DNA from: JAVBPB01 sp031549965
Lineage (GTDB): Bacteria > Bacillota > Clostridia > Lachnospirales > Lachnospiraceae
Reading direction: 5' to 3'
DNA: 22,151 nt
Assembly (NCBI GenBank): GCA_031549965.1
Contig: JAVBPB010000133.1
Span: 1 to 22,151 of the forward strand
Below, in pieces: positions 1 through 6,676 of the stretch. Below the pieces are notes generated by a model that ran no database searches, was not told where the DNA came from, and saw only the letters and a program-made list of their open reading frames with translations. Numbering within the stretch: position 1 is the stretch's first letter; each line of letters opens with the position of its first letter. The translations under genes and the position numbers were made by a program.

Positions 1-1
1 T

Positions 2-439
2 TGTGAAAATCCCACTAGTAAAGTAGCATGGGCTAGTTTAGCAGCAGATATTGCTTGTCTGGTTGTACCAGTTGTAACAGGTGGTGGAACGATTGTAAAG
101 GCTGTAGCTAAAGGCGATGATATAGTGGATGGGGCTAAAGCAGTTATTAAGGGTGGTTCAGGAACTAAGAGTATAGGTAAAACATTATTTAAAAGTAATA
201 CTACTTCGAGTTTCTGGAAAGATTACAATAAGTTGCCTAAAGACATTCAAAAAGCTGCAGATAAAGCGTTTGACATATTTTCTGCTAATCCAACTAGTCA
301 ATCATTACATTTTGAAGATATGCCTCAACTAGGTAAAAATGTTTGGTCTGCAAGAATTAATGACAAATACAGAGCTTTAGGTAGAATGAATGGTAATACA
401 ATTGAATGGTATGCAATAACCAACCACTATGCTAAATAA
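2..439 (+). CDS. Rhs-type polymorphic toxin, C-terminal end (partial), RelE/ParE-like toxin domain
   Basis: The reading frame is open from the window edge to the TAA at 437-439, so this is the 3' end of a longer gene; the GTG at 125 is only an internal codon. About 145 residues are visible. The first 50 (CENPTSKVAWASLAADIA, then a Val/Gly-rich stretch) resemble the linker that precedes the variable toxin tip in Firmicute Rhs/wall-associated proteins. The last 80 residues resemble the RelE/ParE/HigB mRNA-interferase-like fold: an FWKDYNKLP helix start, the charged helix, 'SARINDKYRALGRM', and a terminal 'WYAITNHYAK' where the family has its C-terminal His/Tyr. By family knowledge this would be a contact-dependent toxin tip that cleaves RNA or poisons gyrase; which of the two cannot be told from sequence. 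The RHS core lies outside the window. The immediate downstream neighbour is a small acidic protein, as expected for a cognate immunity gene. Confidence 0.8.
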   Translation, partial: CENPTSKVAWASLAADIACLVVPVVTGGGTIVKAVAKGDDIVDGAKAVIKGGSGTKSIGKTLFKSNTTSSFWKDYNKLPKDIQKAADKAFDIFSANPTSQSLHFEDMPQLGKNVWSARINDKYRALGRMNGNTIEWYAITNHYAK

Positions 440-496
440 TATTAACAATAGTAAAGGCAATTCATAGTGAAAAGCTATGATAAGTGAATAATAAAT

Positions 497-532
497 ATTA
501 TAGTTAAGGGACTAAAAGCCCTTGACTATAAT
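497..532 (+). other. Hairpin between toxin and immunity gene
   Basis: A 14-base left arm (497-510) pairs with 519-532 around the loop ACTAAAAG; one position is a T-G wobble. Two more A-T pairs can extend it on the outside. It ends just before the Shine-Dalgarno AAGGAGG at 535-541 of the next gene. No T-tract follows, so it is not a normal intrinsic terminator. It may separate or stabilise the two mRNA segments, or limit toxin-immunity read-through. Confidence 0.55.
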
Positions 533-549
533 ATAAGGAGGTATGCAAA

Positions 550-846
550 ATGAACTTTGATGGGATTGATTGGACTGAATTATCAAAGTTTTTTGGTTTG
601 TTTGACGAATCTGATGATGATGAAACAGTTTTAAAAAAAACTAAGGAATATCTGTTGGAAAATCATTTTCCATATGCAAATGATACTGTGGCTGATACAA
701 TCAGGCTTTTTTTAGTAGCATTGCATGATAGGTGCTTAAAAGATGGAAGGTATAGTACTCCGATATGGAATGGGTTATTAGAGGTTAGAGACAATAGAAC
801 TCTAATAAAGTATACAATTATTCTTCTTGAACATATGTGGTATTAA
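550..846 (+). CDS. Probable immunity protein for the upstream Rhs toxin
   Basis: A 98-residue soluble protein with no signal peptide or membrane segment. The strong Shine-Dalgarno AAGGAGG at 535-541 fixes the ATG at 550. It is acidic near the N-terminus (DESDDDE around residues 20-26), which suits a protein that binds a basic RNA-cleaving toxin. The family is not recognised. The call rests on position: in Rhs loci the gene directly after the toxin tip is normally its immunity gene, and this one starts 110 bases after the toxin stop. Inference only; an unrelated small cytoplasmic protein is possible. Confidence 0.6.
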   Translation: MNFDGIDWTELSKFFGLFDESDDDETVLKKTKEYLLENHFPYANDTVADTIRLFLVALHDRCLKDGRYSTPIWNGLLEVRDNRTLIKYTIILLEHMWY

Positions 847-861
847 AGTGAAGATTATTAA

Positions 862-1032
862 GTGACAAGTTTCAACTGGATTATTTGGAGTTATGATGTA
901 ATAATTACAAACTCAAAGGGAGAAATCATAACAGCAGTAGGAGGAAATACAAAATCGCTAAAAACTTGGAAAGATGTTGTAATTAGAATGTTAAATAATA
1001 ATGGTGGATATAGTTCGTTGCCAATTAATTAA
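862..1032 (+). pseudogene. 56-residue remnant, probably the tail of a displaced cassette gene
   Basis: From a GTG at 862 to TAA at 1030-1032 the frame encodes a protein-like stretch, including 'YDVIITNSKGEIITAVGG' and 'LKTWKDVVIRML'. A stop (TAA, 859-861) lies directly upstream in frame and no convincing Shine-Dalgarno precedes the GTG. The sequence reads like a folded C-terminus rather than random translation: mixed hydrophobic/charged pattern and few low-complexity runs. The family is not recognised. It is most likely the 3' end of an older toxin or immunity gene left after cassette replacement. Confidence 0.4.
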
Positions 1033-1077
1033 TGATGGTGGAGTTTTCTTGTAAAAGAAAGAAAGGATTGAAATCAA

Positions 1078-1167
1078 ATGACCATGTTAAAAGATACTGA
1101 AGAGAATATTAAATTTGAGATTCAGTTTATAAAAAATAATATGTTAATCGTAATTCTAATTAAATGA
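1078..1167 (+). pseudogene. Short 29-codon open frame, likely truncated gene start
   Basis: ATG at 1078 is preceded by GAAAGGA at a usable distance (about 1070), so the start of a real gene may survive here. The frame ends at TGA 1165-1167 after a basic/hydrophobic stretch (FIKNNMLIVILIK). A matching 8-base inverted repeat, GATATGCT (1170-1177) and AGCATATC (1192-1199), follows. It could equally be a chance frame in decayed DNA. Confidence 0.25.
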
Positions 1168-1245
1168 GCGATATGCTTTAGAAAAAACTGGAGCATATCA
1201 CATATAAAAGATTTGTAGAATTTTATAATTAATAGGGGATAATTT

Positions 1246-2067
1246 ATGAGAGTAAAGTATAGGATTTCTTTTGCCAATGAGCATATTGATCTTATTGAAA
1301 GATTAGATAAGAAAGGCATGAAATATGATAGATACGAAACATTTACAGTTTTTGAATTGTTCGGGGATGACGAAAATTTCGAACAATTAACAGAGGTGCT
1401 GGAGCACTACAATATTCCTCTAACTTTATCAGAGGCTGTTTTTTCTCAAAAGGAATTTGATGAAGCCCAGTGGTTAAGTATTAGAAGTACTTGGAGGTAT
1501 GATTACCCACAACCAGAAAATTTAGGGTACATATTTTCAACGTATGACACTACAAATTATTGTGATAAATGTAGAAAAGGCATGATACAAAAAGAAAACT
1601 TTATTATAAAGAAAGTGCCGAATTGGGGAGCACGTCATTTTTTTATGACAAATTTGATTCATGATGAGCTTTTTATATCAGAAAAGGCAGCCAACATATT
1701 GAAAAACAGTAATCTTTCAGGGTTCGATTTTTACGATATACTCAACAAATCAAATAAGAGTATGGAGCATGTCAAACAATTGTATGTAAATAATTATTTA
1801 GATAATGGGATAAGCGAGAAATCTATCAGATCGGAATTTGTATGTCCAGAATGTGGCTACAAAAAATACATACTTAAGCCAGATTTTATTTACTATAAGA
1901 AACATGCTTTTGAAGAAATTCACGAGGATATAATAAAGTCAAATGAAAAATTTGGAGAAATAGGCTGTGATAGTATAATCTTTATAACACAGAAATTCTA
2001 TCAAACAATAAAGAATAATAAACTAGATAAAGGCTTAGCATTTAAACCTGTTAAGTTAGTTGAATAA
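1246..2067 (+). CDS. Double-CXXC protein, probable immunity protein of an Rhs/polymorphic-toxin locus
   Basis: A 273-residue cytoplasmic protein; the ATG at 1246 follows AGGGGAT (1234-1240). It carries two zinc-knuckle-like pairs, C106-x2-C109 (YCDKCRKG) and C200-x2-C203 (CPECGYKKY), which together could bind one zinc. Between them lies 'NLIHDELFISEKAANIL' followed by 'SGFDFYDI', which resembles the second half of 'double-CXXCG' SitI-like and DUF1629-type immunity proteins. The N-terminal 90 residues look like a small alpha/beta domain. The ending 'LAFKPVKLVE' is also typical of this kind of protein. It sits among Rhs fragments with no intact partner toxin in view, so it would be an orphan immunity gene. 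The match is from memory of family features and is moderate. Confidence 0.6.
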   Translation: MRVKYRISFANEHIDLIERLDKKGMKYDRYETFTVFELFGDDENFEQLTEVLEHYNIPLTLSEAVFSQKEFDEAQWLSIRSTWRYDYPQPENLGYIFSTYDTTNYCDKCRKGMIQKENFIIKKVPNWGARHFFMTNLIHDELFISEKAANILKNSNLSGFDFYDILNKSNKSMEHVKQLYVNNYLDNGISEKSIRSEFVCPECGYKKYILKPDFIYYKKHAFEEIHEDIIKSNEKFGEIGCDSIIFITQKFYQTIKNNKLDKGLAFKPVKLVE

Positions 2068-2096
2068 AAATTTATGCCAAAGCAATTCAAAAGTCG

Positions 2097-2327
2097 TTGA
2101 TGTTGGCAAGCGAAACCAGTTATCATTTACAATATGATAATAATACAGGAATAGCATACTTTGACAACCTTTGTCTGGTTTCAGACATGACATCCTCAAG
2201 TTATACATATGATGCTAATGGTAACTTATTATCAGCAACAAATAATAGTGGACGTTGGAGTAGACTATCTTTAAGTCAAGAACAGGAATTTATGCAGATG
2301 TTTGGCGATTATATTAATTGTAAGTAA
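2097..2327 (+). pseudogene. RHS-repeat protein fragment
   Basis: The frame contains 'TGIAYFDNLCLVSD' followed by 'YTYDANGNLLSATNNSG', the second being the signature RHS/YD repeat (YxYDxxGNL). An intact Rhs protein has many such repeats; here only one survives, followed by an unrelated tail (LSLSQEQEFMQMFGDYI) and a stop. The ATG at 2100 has no good ribosome site. This is a broken copy of Rhs core DNA, probably from duplication or recombination between Rhs cassettes. The tail could be the end of a displaced toxin. Confidence 0.7.
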
Positions 2328-2347
2328 AAGAAGAGGTGAGAATTTTA

Positions 2348-2560
2348 ATGATTGATTCAAAATCTATTAATTGGGAGCAACACAAAGAATGCATTGAAGA
2401 TATAGCATTAGAGATTAGTCAATCTAGTCACTGGAGAAAAGTTTTATTTGAAGCTGATTATAATCAAAAGTTTTTAATCAGCAAGAGTTGTGAGGAAGTT
2501 CTTCCCCAGTATATTAAGCAAATGGTTATTGAAAATGATTTACATATTTTATGTATCTAA
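2348..2560 (+). CDS. Small hypothetical protein, possible orphan immunity protein
   Basis: A 70-residue protein starting at ATG 2348. AAGAGGTG at 2331-2338 lies at the right distance for this ATG, so it is preferred over the GTG at 2336, which overlaps that site. The sequence is soluble, with acidic and aromatic residues and no signal peptide; it begins MIDSKSINWEQHKECIED. The family is not recognised. Its size and place, directly after an RHS-repeat fragment, match an immunity gene whose toxin has been lost. Confidence 0.45.
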   Translation: MIDSKSINWEQHKECIEDIALEISQSSHWRKVLFEADYNQKFLISKSCEEVLPQYIKQMVIENDLHILCI

Positions 2561-2997
2561 AGTTAGTGAGTGTCAGAAGAGTTTGATTCAGGATGTATAA
2601 TTACTGAAATCCTAAGATATTCTGGTAATTAAAGTAATAATCTTGTGCTAAATTTTTGAAGAATTAATCGAGGAAATTTGCAGAAAAATTCGTAAACGTG
2701 CTTGAGCAAATACAAGTAATACCAAAGCTTCAATACAAAGATTTGCTACCATGGTCAGAAAAAATACCAGAAAAATGTAAAAATCCAAAGGCATCACAGG
2801 ACCAGTAAATTTAGAATTGAAAAAAGTTGAATAATTCCTTAAAATCATTTATAATTAAGTTGCTAAACATTTATCATCATTCCTTTGTAATGTAGTGTGG
2901 TAACTTTATTATACTAGGAATTTGTATAAATGTTTAGTTTTTTAATTTTTTATTATTGTAAATTTATGGGTGCGATTTTGCATGTTTATAGTAATTA
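2561..2997. other. Gene-poor decayed stretch between the Rhs locus and the lipoprotein gene
   Basis: No intact gene. The first part (2574-2640) has a short frame ending in 'EILRYSGN' that could be another cassette tail. 2698-2808 carries a probable transposase remnant, listed separately. 2820-2997 is very A+T-rich, with no clear terminator for the minus-strand gene that ends at 2998. Confidence 0.5.
2698..2808 (+). pseudogene. Probable IS66-type transposase C-terminal remnant
   Basis: The frame encodes about 36 residues, including 'LQYKDLLPWSEKIPEKCKNP' before a TAA. The 'LLPWSxxIPExCK' pattern is the usual last segment of IS66-family transposases, where it follows the DDE catalytic domain. 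No upstream transposase domain, TnpA/TnpB partner or terminal inverted repeat could be found, so only a scrap is left. The call is from motif memory and is tentative. Confidence 0.4.
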
Positions 2998-4626
2998 TTA
3001 ATAGTTAATAGTGTCGTTTCCTTCAGCCGGAAATTCTCTCATGCTGTTACTGCCATTCATGGCAGGAGGCTCACCCATCCCATTTTGAGGAAACTCGCCA
3101 TTTTGAGGCATTTCACCATTACCATTGAACTGACCCCTGCCAGGTCGGTTGCCATTACCATTGCCTTTACCACCAAATCCACCAAACCCAGCCTCACCAA
3201 CATTAGATGAAGAATTTGAAGCAGTAAATGAACCAAGTGAAGTACCCGCTGTATAAGCACCACCAGAATAAATACCATCTGTAACCGTACCACTATGGGA
3301 ACCACCTGTAAATACACTATAGCTTTCACCATTTTTAAGTCCAGAAGAACTATAAAATATTGAAGAACAGCTCTTAATTATTGTAAATGAATTTACCTCA
3401 TTCCCGTTTGCATCCTGAATATTTACTAAAGTATCTTTTTCTAATTGACCATTAATCCAAACTGATGATTGAGTAGATTTATCGCTTATAGATATAGGCA
3501 TATTTCCACCAGAAGCAATAATAGTACCCCCATTAATAATACAAGTATAACCGCCATTATCACCAATATCAATAGGTCCGTTTGCATTATTTCCTGAATA
3601 AACTACACAAATACCACCGTTAATAGTCATATTTCCATTAGAATCAAGCCCGTCTCCTTCGCATTCAGCGTATATATAACCACCATTCATAATTAATTCA
3701 TTACCAGTATTAAGAGCATCATCTTCAGCCATAACTCTTGATGAACCACCATTAACAGTTAAAATATTCTTAGCCTCAAGACCTTCATTACTTTTATTAA
3801 CATTTATAGTACCACCATTAATAGTAAGGTCAGTTGTAGCATGGATACCATCATCACCAGCAGAAATATTCATTACCCCACCATTAATAACTATATCTGT
3901 TTCACTTTCAAATCCATCAGAAGTACTGTTTATATTAATTTCCCCACCAGAAACTGTAATATTATCATTCGTGTGGATACCATCTTTTACAGCAGTAACA
4001 GTTAAAACTCCACCATTAATTAAAATATCATCATCACCAGCAATACCATGCTTATAATTTCCGGTAACATTTAATTTACCAGTTCCATTAATAACAAGAG
4101 TATCATTACTAAAAAGAGTACCTTTAGCATCAATAGAATACTCACTTCCATCAACTAATTCATTATTAGTACCATCTAAAATGTTAATATATGCATTTTT
4201 AGCATTTTGAAAATAAATAGCAGGCCCGTCTGAATTGGTAATTCTAACTCCATCTAAGCTTAACTGTACATTTTCAGAGCAATCTACAACAATCATTCCA
4301 TTTGTTAACTCGCCAGAAATAGTATAATCTCCTCCTTTAGTAATAGTAACAGTAGAACCATCAACGGTAATACCATTACCTGTAAAGCTAATGGTTTCAG
4401 AAAGAGTAATTGTTCCAGAATTACTAAAGACTAAGTTTTCAGAAGATGTACTTGTATTAACTGCTTTAGTACTTGAAGCCTCAATAGCAGAATTAGAATC
4501 TTTAGTAGTAACAATAACTTCTGTATTAGATTCATTAACCTCTGCATTATTATTACTGCATCCTGTTAACATTAATGAAACTATAATAGCTGAACTAATT
4601 AAATATGAACCTAATTTTTTTCTCAT
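2998..4626 (-). CDS. Secreted lipoprotein with Cthe_2159-like carbohydrate-binding beta-helix domain
   Basis: A 542-residue protein. AGGAGG (complement of 4635-4640) fixes the ATG at 4626. The N-terminus is a lipoprotein signal with lipobox L-T-G-C, lipidated Cys23, followed by a Ser/Asn/Thr-rich linker. Residues 65-400 are many short turns of the form 'xxINGGxxxVxxxxDGI', i.e. a regular beta-solenoid with repeated NGG and DG corners. This matches the 'carbohydrate-binding domain-containing protein' family typified by Clostridium thermocellum Cthe_2159, a polysaccharide (cellulose/pectin) binding beta-helix. The last 70 residues are Gly/Asn/Pro-rich (GGFGGKGNGNGNRPGRG), likely extended. It would sit on the outer face of the membrane. 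It is transcribed away from the two-component operon, with which it shares a 225-base intergenic region, so it may be a regulated output. The substrate is unknown. Confidence 0.85.
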   Translation of the reverse strand: MRKKLGSYLISSAIIVSLMLTGCSNNNAEVNESNTEVIVTTKDSNSAIEASSTKAVNTSTSSENLVFSNSGTITLSETISFTGNGITVDGSTVTITKGGDYTISGELTNGMIVVDCSENVQLSLDGVRITNSDGPAIYFQNAKNAYINILDGTNNELVDGSEYSIDAKGTLFSNDTLVINGTGKLNVTGNYKHGIAGDDDILINGGVLTVTAVKDGIHTNDNITVSGGEININSTSDGFESETDIVINGGVMNISAGDDGIHATTDLTINGGTINVNKSNEGLEAKNILTVNGGSSRVMAEDDALNTGNELIMNGGYIYAECEGDGLDSNGNMTINGGICVVYSGNNANGPIDIGDNGGYTCIINGGTIIASGGNMPISISDKSTQSSVWINGQLEKDTLVNIQDANGNEVNSFTIIKSCSSIFYSSSGLKNGESYSVFTGGSHSGTVTDGIYSGGAYTAGTSLGSFTASNSSSNVGEAGFGGFGGKGNGNGNRPGRGQFNGNGEMPQNGEFPQNGMGEPPAMNGSNSMREFPAEGNDTINY

Positions 4627-4788
4627 ATATAAAACCTCCTGTATATTTATAATTTATAGTTGCTTAAGTTGATAATGTTATTATAAATTCCCAATGTGAC
4701 AATCATATGATTATAAAAAGAAAATATGTGAAAATTAATTGATGTTTTCTTATACAAAATCAAAATATTTCAACTAATCTTAAGAAAA

Positions 4789-4817
4789 TTGTAAAGACTT
4801 ATCTAAGCTGTTATGAT
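4789..4817 (+). promoter_or_regulatory. Promoter of the two-component/ABC operon
   Basis: TTGTAA (4789-4794) and TATGAT (4812-4817) are separated by 17 bases, a good sigma-A-type match, about 35 bases upstream of the response-regulator start and its AGAGGAGGT site. Just upstream and across it are two similar tracts, TAATCTTAAG (4775-4784) and TTATCTAAG (4799-4807), roughly two helical turns apart. These could be a direct-repeat binding site for the OmpR-type regulator, implying autoregulation; that part is inference. A convincing promoter for the divergent lipoprotein was not identified in 4641-4780. Confidence 0.55.
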
Positions 4818-4851
4818 AATATAAAAAAATAATGGAAGAGGAGGTAATAAA

Positions 4852-5550
4852 ATGCCAGAAAGTATATTAGTTGTAGATGATGACAAAGAAATAGCCGATT
4901 TAGTGGAAATATATTTAGTAAGCGACGGATATAAAGTATATAAAGCAAATTGTGCAAAAGACGGTCTAAAAATACTAGAAGATGAAGAAATACAATTAGT
5001 AATACTAGACATAATGATGCCTGGAATGGATGGGCTTAGTATGTGTAAGGTAATAAGAGAAAATAAAAATATGCCAATAATTTTTTTGAGTGCGAAATCA
5101 ACCGATTTAGATAAAATAGTAGGATTAAGTACAGGAGCGGATGACTACGTAACAAAACCATTTAATCCTTTAGAACTTACAGCAAGGGTAAAATCCCAAC
5201 TTAGAAGATATACAAAGCTAAACCCTAACATAAGTGATGAAAAAAAAGAAGGGGAAATAGTTATTAATGACATGAGTATAAACAGAAACACTCATGAAGT
5301 AAAGGTTAGTGACAGAGAAGTAAAACTTACTCCATTGGAATTTGATATATTATACCTTTTGTCTTCCCATCCGGGAAGGGTATTCAGTACAGATGAAATA
5401 TTTGAACGAGTGTGGAATGAAAAAATGTATGAAGCCAATAACACAGTTATGGTTCATATAAGAAGACTAAGAGAGAAAATAGAAGAGGATTCCAGAAATG
5501 CTAAAATAATAAAAACAGTATGGGGAGTGGGATACAAAATTGAGAAGTAA
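4852..5550 (+). CDS. OmpR/VanR-family response regulator
   Basis: A 232-residue two-domain regulator. The receiver domain (1-120) shows the acidic pocket D9-D10-D11, phospho-acceptor D53 in 'VILDIMMPGMDG', the conserved S80 and K102 in 'DDYVTKPF'. The C-terminal winged helix (about 135-232) ends with 'TVMVHIRRLREKI' and 'IKTVWGVGYKIEK', the recognition helix and wing of OmpR-type DNA-binding proteins. It is a DNA-binding transcription factor activated by the histidine kinase encoded next, whose gene overlaps its stop codon. Likely targets are its own operon and the divergent lipoprotein gene (inference from position). Confidence 0.95.
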   Translation: MPESILVVDDDKEIADLVEIYLVSDGYKVYKANCAKDGLKILEDEEIQLVILDIMMPGMDGLSMCKVIRENKNMPIIFLSAKSTDLDKIVGLSTGADDYVTKPFNPLELTARVKSQLRRYTKLNPNISDEKKEGEIVINDMSINRNTHEVKVSDREVKLTPLEFDILYLLSSHPGRVFSTDEIFERVWNEKMYEANNTVMVHIRRLREKIEEDSRNAKIIKTVWGVGYKIEK

Positions 5551-6676
5551 AATCTTTGATAGCTTCAGAATTAATATAGCAGTGTATACACTTATAAGTC
5601 TGCTTCTAACAGTATTAACAGAAGTGATAATTCTATTTATACTAAATATCAGCATCTTTAGGTTTGATAAAAGGGATATAGAAAACTTTTCAATCAATCC
5701 CCCTCCTATGAAAGAAATTTCAATAATAACAGTAATTGTAATTGTATGCTTGGGAGTTGCATTTTTTATCTTCTATTTTTTCATATTAACAAATCGTATG
5801 ACTAAAAATGTTGCAGATATTACAAATAATATACAAAACATATCAAAAGGAGATTTTGATTCAAAAATATACATTAAAGGAAATGACGAATTTGCCATAA
5901 TATCTGACAGCTTAAATAAAATGTCAGGTGAGCTAAAAGAAATAATGTTAGCAGAAAGAAAAGCAGAACAAACAAAAAACGAGCTGATTACAAATGTTGC
6001 ACATGACCTTAAGACTCCTTTAACATCAATCATAGGATATCTTGAATTAGTAACAAAAAGCAATAATTTAGATGAAGAAACAAAAAACAATTATTTAAAT
6101 ATAGCTTACAATAAATCCCGAAGATTAGAAAAGCTTATTGAAGATTTATTTAGTTTTACAAAATTTAGTTTTGGTGAAGTCCAACTAGAAAAAACAGAAA
6201 TAAATCTGGTGCAATTTATCTATCAATTATTGGACGAATTTTATCCAAGCTTTCAGGATAATAATTTAAAATATAGTTTCAGATTCAGCCATAACGAAAT
6301 TAACGTTCAAGCAGATATTAACCTTTTAGTAAGAGCATTTGCCAATTTGATTGAAAACGCTATAAAATATGGAAAAGATGGAAAGATTGTAAAAATTAAA
6401 ATAACTGTGGATGAATTAATAACTAAATTTGAAATAACAAATTATGGAGAAGTTATACCGGAAAAGGACATTAATAATATATTTGATAAATTCTACAGAG
6501 TAGAGCAATCCAGAAGTAATGAAACAGGAGGAACAGGTCTGGGCCTTGCAATAGCAAAAAGTATAATACAAATGCATAACGGAAAATTATATGCATCTAG
6601 TGACTTAAAGGGTACAGTTTTTACTGTAGAATTGCCAATATATAATAAGGAGATAAAGACAGATGAAAAAAATTAA
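5540..6676 (+). CDS. Membrane sensor histidine kinase
   Basis: A 378-residue kinase starting at TTG 5540, which overlaps the regulator gene by 11 bases and has GGGGAGTGGG about 8 bases upstream. Residues 13-36 and 61-85 are membrane helices with only about 24 residues outside, so it probably senses a signal inside the membrane or through a partner protein rather than by an external domain. A HAMP segment follows, then the H-box 'NVAHDLKTPLTSIIGYLE' with phospho-His155, the N-box Asn273 (LIENAIKYG) and the G-box starting at Gly330 (GGTGLGLAIAKS). All catalytic motifs are intact. The short loop and the adjacent ABC genes recall intramembrane-sensing kinases that listen to an ABC transporter; here the link is inferred. 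Confidence 0.95.
   Translation: MRSKIFDSFRINIAVYTLISLLLTVLTEVIILFILNISIFRFDKRDIENFSINPPPMKEISIITVIVIVCLGVAFFIFYFFILTNRMTKNVADITNNIQNISKGDFDSKIYIKGNDEFAIISDSLNKMSGELKEIMLAERKAEQTKNELITNVAHDLKTPLTSIIGYLELVTKSNNLDEETKNNYLNIAYNKSRRLEKLIEDLFSFTKFSFGEVQLEKTEINLVQFIYQLLDEFYPSFQDNNLKYSFRFSHNEINVQADINLLVRAFANLIENAIKYGKDGKIVKIKITVDELITKFEITNYGEVIPEKDINNIFDKFYRVEQSRSNETGGTGLGLAIAKSIIQMHNGKLYASSDLKGTVFTVELPIYNKEIKTDEKN

Noticed and set aside
125..439. A free-standing 104-residue RelE-like toxin gene starting at GTG 125
   Set aside because: The frame is open to the window edge without a stop and the upstream residues fit an Rhs linker; no ribosome site precedes the GTG.
527..532. TATAAT at the right arm of the hairpin as promoter of the immunity gene
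   Set aside because: The transcript would start inside or after the Shine-Dalgarno, leaving no ribosome site.
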